Shown here piece after piece: positions 6,155 through 10,926 of a stretch of 10,926 bases of DNA (position 1 is its first letter; each line of letters opens with the position of its first letter). The stretch comes from SIG588 sp964515215 (GTDB taxonomy: Bacteria > Bacillota > Clostridia > Oscillospirales > Acutalibacteraceae), in the NCBI GenBank assembly GCA_964515215.1, contig CAZESL010000080.1, positions 1-10,926 of the forward strand. The letters run 5' to 3'. The notes below the pieces were generated by a model. It was not told where the DNA came from and did not search any database. It saw nothing but the letters and a program-made list of their open reading frames with translations. The translations under genes and the position numbers were made by a program.

Positions 6155-6183
6155 ATGGTAACATAAGCCCCTTTAAAATGCAA
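6155..6183 (-). promoter_or_regulatory. Predicted promoter of the regulator-ABC operon
   Basis: On the minus strand, TTGCAT (6183-6178), a 17-base spacer and TACCAT (6160-6155), with TGT immediately before the -10 forming an extended -10. Transcription would start near 6148, just ahead of the palindrome. No other credible minus-strand promoter lies between 5470 and this site. Confidence 0.55.
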
Positions 6184-6267
6184 GGGAAAAGTGATAATAA
6201 CGAAAAAATTTGCAGTATTACTCAAAAACGCACAAAAAGCGTGCCTGCTTTTAGGTGGTTTTGACGG

Positions 6268-6296
6268 TTGTTTTTGCGGCGAAATTTTCCTATAAT
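6268..6296 (+). promoter_or_regulatory. Promoter of the acyltransferase-like gene, divergent to the ABC operon
   Basis: TTGTTT (6268-6273), a 17-base spacer and a perfect TATAAT (6291-6296). A better -35 hexamer, TTGACG (6261-6266), lies 24 bases from the -10, too far to be used with it. The start point near 6303 gives a leader of about 33 nt. Confidence 0.65.
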
Positions 6297-6335
6297 TTAA
6301 CTGGTAATTTTTGCTCACTCTAAACGGAGGAAACT

Positions 6336-7394
6336 ATGGAACAACGAAAATTACGTCTCGCATGTTATGACCGTATGCGTGTGTTGGCGATCGTCGGTAT
6401 TGTGATCGGCAGTATTTCGGATATTTTGGTGACGCGCGGCGCGGCGGCAGGACAGGCTTTGAAATTTACCTGGCACGTGGCAAATCTGCTCTCGTCGCTT
6501 GTAAAACCGGCAGTGCCGCTGTTGTTGATGGCGGAAGGAGCACTGCTCTTGGATAAACCCGAATCCGCTTCGCTGAAAGAAGTGTGGCGTCATCGCGTGT
6601 TGCCGATGCTGTCTACGCTCGCGGTATGGTCGGTCATCTTTTTGGTGGTGCGGTATCTGTGGCAAGGATTGGTCGGAGAAAACGTAGTCCCGTTGGATGC
6701 CTTGCTTTCGGTGGTGAGTACACCCGTTTCTTCGCATTTGTGGATGTTATATCTACTGTTGGCAATATATTTACTGTTGCCCTTCCTGCGTCTGCTGGTG
6801 GAACACGCGCCGCGTGAACTTTTGCGTTTTGCGTTGGGGCTGTGGGTCTTCTACAGTTTGCTTATTCCTGCGCTTTCTTCGCGCAGTGTTCTGCCTGAGT
6901 TGGCATTGGCGTCGTATTCCAGCGCGAACGTGCTTGGCGGATATCTGGGTTACGTACTGCTCGGCTGGATGCTTGCTACTACCGAGCGGCGTGCCAAAAC
7001 GCTGTATATGGTGATCACGTACGGTGTTCTCGGTGTGCTTACCGCCATTGCTACGGCATTGCTTACCAAGGGGGCGGGTACGGCCAATATGGTGATGTAT
7101 CAGGGCTTTATGCCGAATATTGCGGCTATGGCGGCGGCGGCATTCGTAGCCTGTCGCGAATTCAACCGCGAAACGGTATTTACCCCGTGGATCGGTCCGA
7201 TGGCGCAATTCTCGTTCGGCATGTATATCCTGCACGGGTTGTTTGCGCTGTTGCTTCAACCGCTCGTGTACGTGATACCCGGTATTATTTCCATACTGTT
7301 TGCACCCGCACTGGTGTGGTTGCTTTCGCTGATCACGGTGGCATTTATGCGCCGTTCCGTGTTTGTACGGCGGGTGTTTTTGGGTGACTATTGA
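6336..7394 (+). CDS. Acyltransferase-3 family integral membrane protein lacking the helix-1 histidine
   Basis: A 352-residue polytopic membrane protein with about ten hydrophobic helices. The acyltransferase-3 (PF01757, OafA/WecH-like) signature is clear: YDRMRVLAIVGIVIG at the start of helix 1 (11-25), VKPAVPLLLMAEGALLL (56-72), SSHLWMLYLLLAIYLLLPFL (132-151) and FSFGMYILHGLF (292-303). Family members acylate sugars of cell-surface polymers or other substrates at the membrane. However, the R-x10-H motif of helix 1, functionally important in characterised members, reads R15-x10-S26 here: codon 26 is AGT. The protein may therefore be inactive, use another residue, or have another role; the substrate is unknown. 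GGAGG (6326-6330) sits five bases before the ATG. The stop overlaps an ATG of the downstream frame (TGATGA) and the next gene begins within 20 bases, so the two are probably one transcript. Confidence 0.85.
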   Translation: MEQRKLRLACYDRMRVLAIVGIVIGSISDILVTRGAAAGQALKFTWHVANLLSSLVKPAVPLLLMAEGALLLDKPESASLKEVWRHRVLPMLSTLAVWSVIFLVVRYLWQGLVGENVVPLDALLSVVSTPVSSHLWMLYLLLAIYLLLPFLRLLVEHAPRELLRFALGLWVFYSLLIPALSSRSVLPELALASYSSANVLGGYLGYVLLGWMLATTERRAKTLYMVITYGVLGVLTAIATALLTKGAGTANMVMYQGFMPNIAAMAAAAFVACREFNRETVFTPWIGPMAQFSFGMYILHGLFALLLQPLVYVIPGIISILFAPALVWLLSLITVAFMRRSVFVRRVFLGDY

Positions 7395-7411
7395 TGAAAG
7401 GGAGTAACAGG

Positions 7412-7825
7412 ATGAAACAGTGGATCGCGCTTTTGCTGTGTGTGTGCTTGTCAGTAACAGGGGCGTTTGCCGTGTCGGCAGACAGTACCACGGCTACGAT
7501 GGAAGGTGATGTCACTCAAACCGAGATCATTACAAACACCACGATCTACTATGAAGAGGTCGAGGTGGAGGTGCTCGAAAAAGTACAATCGCCGTATCCC
7601 GACGGTACCGCGTTAGCATGTATTATCGTCGGCGGCTTGTTTGTGGTGCTGGCGATCGTACTGCTGTGCATCTATTTGTTTGCTTTCCCGCGTTGGGGAT
7701 TGGTGAAGACACCGAAGGCGGAAGATGTTGCCGAGGAAGCCGCAGTAACAGAGGAGAACACGGACGAACAGGTGACGGATGAGGCAGAGGCTCCCTCTAC
7801 CGTCTCGTTGGAAGATCTGTTTTAA
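7412..7825 (+). CDS. Small single-pass membrane protein, unknown function
   Basis: A 137-residue protein I do not recognise. It has an N-terminal signal peptide (about 1-23, likely cut after AVSA), a short Thr/Glu-rich outer segment (24-65), one strong transmembrane helix (about 66-91), an FPRWGLVK basic stop-transfer stretch, and an acidic cytoplasmic tail (about 101-137) rich in Glu, Ala, Thr and Val, ending SLEDLF. The predicted topology is outside-N, inside-C. The start at 7412 is chosen because GGGAG lies seven to eight bases upstream and it begins a canonical signal sequence; TTG 7391 and ATG 7394 in the same frame would place MMKGSNR before it. It starts 17 bases after the acyltransferase-like gene and is followed by a terminator, which suggests a two-gene transcript. 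A partner or anchor role for the upstream protein is conjecture. Confidence 0.75.
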   Translation: MKQWIALLLCVCLSVTGAFAVSADSTTATMEGDVTQTEIITNTTIYYEEVEVEVLEKVQSPYPDGTALACIIVGGLFVVLAIVLLCIYLFAFPRWGLVKTPKAEDVAEEAAVTEENTDEQVTDEAEAPSTVSLEDLF

Positions 7826-7861
7826 AAATTTGGGAACTGTATGAAGCAGTTCCCATTTTTT
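7824..7861 (+). terminator. Intrinsic terminator after the small membrane protein gene
   Basis: A perfect nine-pair stem TGGGAACTG/CAGTTCCCA (7831-7839, 7847-7855) with a seven-base loop, an A-run upstream (7824-7828) and six T (7856-7861) downstream. It ends only 18 bases before the folC start codon and six bases before its ribosome binding site. Confidence 0.85.
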
Positions 7862-7879
7862 GCACGGAAAGGAAATTCT

Positions 7880-9181
7880 ATGACGTACGGAGAAGCGTTA
7901 GCGTATTGTGAAGCATTGCGAGCGGGCGGTATACGGCTCGGACTTGATCGCTTGCGGCGTGCATTGGCATTGGCGGGGGATCCGCACCGTCGTTTACGTG
8001 TGGTGCACGTGGCGGGCACCAACGGAAAAGGCTCGGTCGCACGAATGGTGCAATGTATACTGACGGCGGCGGGATACCGTGTGGGACTTTACTCTTCGCC
8101 GTCCGTGACGGGGATCTGCGATACCGTCACGTTAGACGGTGAAGGTATTTCCCGTGAGCGATTTGCCGCTCTTATCACCCAATGGGCGGAGATACAGGAT
8201 ACGCTGGAGGAAGCGGAAAAACTCACGGAGTTTGAACTGCTCACTGCGGCGGCGTTTACCTGTTTTGCCGAAGAGCGGGTGGATATCTGTGTGTTGGAAT
8301 GCGGTATGGGCGGGGCGGAAGATGCCACCAACGTGTGTCCGCCGCCGCTTGCCGCGGTGTTTACTCCTATTGCGATGGATCATGCCGCCTTTTTGGGGGA
8401 TACCGTGGAGGCGATCGCCCGTCAAAAAATCGGGATCATCAAAGCGCCGTGCGCTGTGGTCACTTCACCCGCCCAGTCGGTAGATGCACTGGCGGTTTTG
8501 TACGAAACGGCGGCAGAACAGGGGCTTACGGTGCATATGCCGAGCGGTTCGGCGGCGACCTTGTTGGATTCTCGTGTGGGTGAAACGCACTTTTCTTTGG
8601 GGGATACAGAGTATACCGTACCGCTCGGCGGTGCTTTTCAAGCGGAGAATGCGCTTACCGCACTGGAAACGGTGCGGATGCTCGGCGCTTGCGGTTTTGA
8701 AGTACATGAAGAAACCTGTCGCCAAGGTCTTGCAATGGCGACGTTACCCTGTCGGCAAGAGGTAGTCTGCCGTGCACCGCTTATCGTGTTGGACGGTGCG
8801 CACAATCCGCACGGTGTTCGGGAAACGACGGCTGTGTTGCGGAAAATAGCGGATGTAAGCGGTGTGCGTCCCACCTTGTTGTACGGTATGCTGCGCGACA
8901 AAGATACCGCCGCTTGTGCGGCACTGTTGGCACCGCATGCGGCACGGGTGGTGTGCTGTACGCCGCCGTCGGAGCGAGCGCTTTCGGCGGAGGAGCTGGC
9001 GGCGCAGTTTACAGCGGCAGGGGCATGCGAGGTGTACGCCGTGCCGTCGCCGCGTACGGCGTGGGAGACGGCACGTACTCTTGCAGAAGATGCACCGCTG
9101 TTTGCGGGCGGTTCGTTTTATACTGCTGCGGCTATTCGTCCGCTTGCGTGTGCTTTCGCCGCAACGTGTGAGAACAAATAA
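7880..9181 (+). CDS. folC: Bifunctional folylpolyglutamate synthase / dihydrofolate synthase
   Basis: A 433-residue Mur-ligase-fold enzyme. It adds glutamate to dihydropteroate and/or to reduced folates (EC 6.3.2.12 / 6.3.2.17) with ATP hydrolysis in the cytoplasm. Seen in order: P-loop HVAGTNGKGSV (43-53); ECGMGGAEDATNV (140-152); the Mg/substrate region MDHAAFLGDTVEAIARQKIGII (166-187) with the lysine expected to be carbamylated in the family; and the C-terminal domain marker LDGAHNPHG (304-312). Length is typical. Some usually conserved positions differ: SPS instead of SPH (S75), GGAED instead of GGRLD (A146), and PCRQE instead of PGRxE (C291). It may thus be a divergent member with altered preference. 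The start at 7880 has AAAGGA six bases upstream; the in-frame ATG at 7841 lies within the loop of the preceding terminator and is rejected. Confidence 0.92.
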   Translation: MTYGEALAYCEALRAGGIRLGLDRLRRALALAGDPHRRLRVVHVAGTNGKGSVARMVQCILTAAGYRVGLYSSPSVTGICDTVTLDGEGISRERFAALITQWAEIQDTLEEAEKLTEFELLTAAAFTCFAEERVDICVLECGMGGAEDATNVCPPPLAAVFTPIAMDHAAFLGDTVEAIARQKIGIIKAPCAVVTSPAQSVDALAVLYETAAEQGLTVHMPSGSAATLLDSRVGETHFSLGDTEYTVPLGGAFQAENALTALETVRMLGACGFEVHEETCRQGLAMATLPCRQEVVCRAPLIVLDGAHNPHGVRETTAVLRKIADVSGVRPTLLYGMLRDKDTAACAALLAPHAARVVCCTPPSERALSAEELAAQFTAAGACEVYAVPSPRTAWETARTLAEDAPLFAGGSFYTAAAIRPLACAFAATCENK

Positions 9182-9217
9182 AAAAACGACAGCGCGTTTC
9201 GCGTATCTTTGCAAACC

Positions 9218-9250
9218 AAAGCCTTTATCCTTTTGGATAGAGGCTTTTTT
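9218..9250 (+). terminator. Intrinsic terminator between folC and spoIIAA
   Basis: AAAGCCTTTATCC (9218-9230) pairs with GGATAGAGGCTTT (9235-9247) with one G-U pair and a TTTT loop; six T (9245-9250) follow. It lies 36 bases after the folC stop and ends 20 bases before the spoIIAA ATG. That leaves no room for a promoter between terminator and gene. A smaller hairpin, CTTTG/CAAAG (9207-9211, 9217-9221), overlaps its 5' arm. Confidence 0.85.
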
Positions 9251-9269
9251 ATGTGAAAGGACGAGGAAT

Positions 9270-9611
9270 ATGGCAGTAGAGCTGGAAAGTCGGGAGCGAG
9301 AGCTTGTAGCGCGGCTGTCGGGTGAATTGGATCACCACACGGCAGGGATGTTGCGCGAGCAGATCGACGCTGCGGTGGAGCGTTTGCAACCGAAATGTTT
9401 GCGCATGGATTTCGGAGGAGTTACGTTTATGGACAGTTCGGGTGTTGGGTTGATAATGGGGCGCTACCGCCTTGTACGTCTTACAGGCGGTACACTGCTT
9501 GTCAGCGGCGCGGGTGAACGCGTGCGACAGATGATGCGTATGGCGGGGTTGGACTCGCTGGATATTTGGGGAAAGGAGGAACAGACAAATGCGCGTAAAA
9601 GCGGAAAATGA
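9270..9611 (+). CDS. spoIIAA: Anti-sigma F factor antagonist (anti-anti-sigma) SpoIIAA
   Basis: A 113-residue STAS-domain protein, close in length to B. subtilis SpoIIAA (117 aa). LSGELDHHTA (16-25) and FMDSSGVGLIMGRY (53-66) are near-identical to the Bacillus sequence. S57 in DSSG corresponds to the serine phosphorylated by SpoIIAB (S58). The unphosphorylated form binds SpoIIAB and releases SigF in the forespore; the SpoIIE phosphatase that regenerates it is not in this window. The start at 9270 begins the conserved STAS core after a purine-rich AAAGGACGAGG; the frame is open much further upstream inside folC, but that extension is Arg/Cys-rich and clearly a shadow. Its 3' end overlaps spoIIAB by 23 bases, suggesting coupled translation and balanced stoichiometry. 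Confidence 0.95.
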   Translation: MAVELESRERELVARLSGELDHHTAGMLREQIDAAVERLQPKCLRMDFGGVTFMDSSGVGLIMGRYRLVRLTGGTLLVSGAGERVRQMMRMAGLDSLDIWGKEEQTNARKSGK

Positions 9612-10032
9612 GATCAAACTCATCCTGCCGGGGATCTCGGCTAACGAGAGCTTGGCACGATCGGTGGTGGCGGCGTTTGTGGCGCAGATGGATCCGCGGG
9701 TGGATGAATTGGTGGATGTGCGCACAGCAGTCTCTGAAGCAGTTACCAATTGCATCGTGCATGCCTACGCGGGAAAGGTAGGGGAGATCATCCTCACGGC
9801 ACGTATCTACACAAACGGACGGGTGGTCATACGTATACAGGACCGCGGGTGCGGTATTCCCGATGTGGATAAAGCGCGTGAGCCGTTATTTACCACAGGC
9901 GGTGAGGAGCGTTCGGGTCTGGGCTTTTCGGTGATGGAAAGCCTGTGTGATAAGGTGACGGTGCGTTCCAAAGAGGGGAGCGGTACGGTGGTCACACTGG
10001 AAAAGTACATAGGCAAAGGTGAGCCGTCGTGA
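9589..10032 (+). CDS. spoIIAB: Anti-sigma F factor and serine kinase SpoIIAB
   Basis: A 147-residue GHKL-type ATPase/kinase that binds and inhibits SigF and phosphorylates SpoIIAA. The N-box SEAVTNCIVHAY (49-60; E50, N54), the G1 box DRGCGI (85-90), the lid motif PLFTTGGEERSGLGFSVME (99-117) and the GSGTVVTLEKY end (130-140) follow the Bacillus protein closely and at the expected length. The ANESLARSVVAAFVAQMDP segment (18-36) corresponds to the conserved N-terminal part (QNESFARVTVASFIAQLDP in Bacillus). GGAGG lies nine bases upstream of the ATG, inside the spoIIAA coding region. The stop overlaps the sigF start codon (GTGA). It is the second gene of the tricistronic operon. Confidence 0.95.
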   Translation: MRVKAENEIKLILPGISANESLARSVVAAFVAQMDPRVDELVDVRTAVSEAVTNCIVHAYAGKVGEIILTARIYTNGRVVIRIQDRGCGIPDVDKAREPLFTTGGEERSGLGFSVMESLCDKVTVRSKEGSGTVVTLEKYIGKGEPS

Positions 10033-10691
10033 CGGATCGAGATCGAACCGTCTGTGACAATATGGGGCTCGTGCACGCGTGTGCCCGCCGTTTTATCGGG
10101 CGCGGCGTGGAGTACGAGGATCTGGTGCAGGCGGGGTGCGTGGGATTGGTCAAAGCCGTGGACGGCTTTGAGGAAGAGCGCGGCCTGCGCCTGTCTACGT
10201 ATGCGGTACCCGTGATCCTGGGGGAGATACGACGGTTGTTTCGTGACGGCGGTGCGGTCAAGGTGGGGCGTACACTCAAAGAACTCTCCGTCCGTGCTGT
10301 GCGTGAACGGGATCGATATGTTGCAGAAAACGGGCGTGAACCGCAGATACAAGAGTTAGCAGAGTTTTTGGGGGTGGAGACCGCACAGGCGGCACAGGCG
10401 CTTGGCGCGTCACTGCCGCCGCTGTCGCTGACCCGTTGGGAGGACGACAGTGACGAAGGGGATCAGATCGATCTGCCCGTTCCGCCGCCCGAGGAACAGA
10501 TCACCGACCGCTTGGCATTGCGGCAGGTGCTTTCGGAATTGGACGAGCGCGATCGTAATCTGATCGAGTGGCGGTATCTGCGTCGCAGTACCCAACAAGT
10601 CACCGCTGAAGCACTCGGTATGACACAGGTACAGGTTTCACGCCGCGAGCGAGTGATCTTGCGGGAGTTACGCCGTAAACTGACAGGCTAA
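10029..10691 (+). CDS. sigF: Sporulation sigma factor SigF, N-terminally short
   Basis: A 220-residue sigma-70 family protein following spoIIAA and spoIIAB, which identifies it as SigF (SpoIIAC), the first forespore-specific sigma factor. Region 2 (about 10-72) includes YEDLVQAGCVGLVKAVD and the RLSTYAVPVILGEIRRLFRD segment. Region 3 (about 74-125) includes VKVGRTLKEL. Region 4 (about 160-218) includes the helix-turn-helix QQVTAEALGMTQVQVSRRER. The GTG start overlaps the spoIIAB stop by four bases and is preceded by AAAGGTGAG. B. subtilis SigF has about 255 residues; here some 30 N-terminal residues preceding the NMRLVW-type segment are missing. They cannot be recovered by a longer start, because an in-frame TGA lies at 10020-10022. 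SigG is a less likely alternative given the operon. Confidence 0.93.
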   Translation: MTDRDRTVCDNMGLVHACARRFIGRGVEYEDLVQAGCVGLVKAVDGFEEERGLRLSTYAVPVILGEIRRLFRDGGAVKVGRTLKELSVRAVRERDRYVAENGREPQIQELAEFLGVETAQAAQALGASLPPLSLTRWEDDSDEGDQIDLPVPPPEEQITDRLALRQVLSELDERDRNLIEWRYLRRSTQQVTAEALGMTQVQVSRRERVILRELRRKLTG

Positions 10692-10708
10692 AAAAATAAA
10701 ATATTTTT
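10692..10708 (+). terminator. Weak AT-only hairpin after sigF
   Basis: AAAAATA (10692-10698) and TATTTTT (10702-10708) can pair around three A directly after the sigF stop. The stem has no G-C pairs, so it is at best a weak terminator. Read-through from the spoIIA operon into the tRNA gene is possible. Confidence 0.3.
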
Positions 10709-10719
10709 CAAAAAACCTC

Positions 10720-10748
10720 TTGACATTTCGTTGTACGTTCGCTATAAT
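10720..10748 (+). promoter_or_regulatory. Perfect consensus sigma-A promoter of the tRNA gene
   Basis: TTGACA (10720-10725), exactly 17 bases, TATAAT (10743-10748): all twelve consensus bases match. Transcription would begin near 10755, about 27 nt before the mature tRNA 5' end. Confidence 0.92.
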
Positions 10749-10781
10749 GTCACTTGTCGCCGCAACAGCGGCAGCAAATAT

Positions 10782-10868
10782 GCGGATATGGCGGAATTGG
10801 CAGACGCGTTAGATTCAGGTTCTAATCGGGGCAACTCGGTGGAGGTTCAAGTCCTCTTATCCGCACCA
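10782..10868 (+). tRNA. tRNA-Leu (anticodon CAG), CCA encoded
   Basis: An 87-base class II tRNA. The acceptor stem GCGGATA/TATCCGC (10782-10788, 10858-10864) is perfect, followed by discriminator A and CCA (10866-10868). The anticodon stem TTAGA/TCTAA (10809-10813, 10821-10825) closes the loop TTCAGGT, giving anticodon CAG at 10816-10818, which reads CUG. A long variable arm (about 10826-10840) and the D-arm AATTGGCAGACGCG are typical of leucine tRNAs. The T-loop is TTCAAGT. The gene has its own promoter and terminator and appears monocistronic. Confidence 0.97.
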
Positions 10869-10871
10869 AGA

Positions 10872-10907
10872 AAAAACGACAAGTTTCGACAGAAACTTGT
10901 CGTTTTT
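10872..10907 (+). terminator. Intrinsic terminator of tRNA-Leu
   Basis: A perfect 16-base inverted repeat (10872-10887 and 10892-10907) with a GACA loop. The 5' arm begins with five A and the 3' arm ends with five T, so the U-tract is part of the stem. The symmetry would let it work in both directions. It begins 3 bases after the CCA. Confidence 0.93.
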
Positions 10908-10926
10908 CAATGATATCCGTTCCTTG

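Noticed and set aside
6103..6318. Upstream extension of the Crp-like regulator to an ATG at 6318
   Set aside because: It would span the promoter and palindrome and adds 72 residues without homology; the ATG at 6102 has an excellent AGGAGG.
8862..9269. N-terminal extension of the spoIIAA frame back into folC
   Set aside because: The extension overlaps the folC 3' end and a terminator, is Arg/Cys-rich, and SpoIIAA of normal length begins at 9270 with a purine-rich Shine-Dalgarno site.
1..10926. CRISPR array, insertion sequence, integrase or phage genes
   Set aside because: No direct-repeat array, transposase or recombinase motif was seen, and the genes next to the tRNA show no integration signs within the window.

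Overview
The window looks like a chromosomal segment of a spore-forming, Gram-positive Clostridia-type bacterium, plausibly a gut member of the Oscillospirales/Ruminococcaceae group. The evidence is a complete spoIIA operon (spoIIAA-spoIIAB-sigF), a SigH-type sigma factor, strong Shine-Dalgarno sites before nearly every gene, a lipoprotein-type ABC binding protein and a moderate-GC genome. The genus assignment is inference; the Firmicutes and sporulation assignment is well supported. No phage, insertion sequence, CRISPR array or obvious mobile element is visible.

Layout. (1) 2-352: 3' end of a hemolysin III/PAQR-type membrane protein gene, followed by a perfect inverted repeat. (2) About 390-717: noncoding, with one further inverted repeat and nothing recognised. 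(3) 718-1836: a promoter, a SigH-like sigma factor (803-1390), a small double zinc-ribbon protein (1507-1785) and a terminator. (4) 1956-3099: an extended -10 promoter, ilvE (branched-chain aminotransferase, 2024-3049) and a strong terminator shared with the convergent operon. (5) 6183 down to 3103, minus strand: a compact operon in the order Crp/Fnr-family regulator, lipoprotein substrate-binding protein, permease, ATPase. It encodes a complete NitT/TauT-type ABC importer with a leading regulator and a likely autoregulatory palindrome just after the transcription start. (6) 6268-7861: a divergent promoter, an acyltransferase-3 family membrane protein lacking the family's helix-1 histidine, a translationally linked small single-pass membrane protein, and a terminator. 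(7) 7880-9250: folC and a terminator. (8) 9270-10691: spoIIAA, spoIIAB and sigF, overlapping one another, the forespore compartment-specific sigma switch. (9) 10720-10907: a consensus sigma-A promoter, tRNA-Leu(CAG) with encoded CCA, and a perfect terminator.

How the genes work together. SigH in the early sporulation hierarchy normally drives the spoIIA operon, so both levels of that hierarchy sit within 10 kb here. SpoIIAB holds SigF inactive and phosphorylates SpoIIAA; dephosphorylated SpoIIAA frees SigF in the forespore. The ABC operon appears to be an independently regulated uptake module of unknown substrate. ilvE and folC are housekeeping metabolism.

I found no wholly new system. The observations most worth following are the acyltransferase-3 protein with an R-x10-S motif in place of R-x10-H and its small membrane partner, the 26-bp palindrome in front of the Crp/ABC operon, the intrinsic terminators placed 18-20 nt upstream of the folC and spoIIAA start codons, and the N-terminally short SigF.
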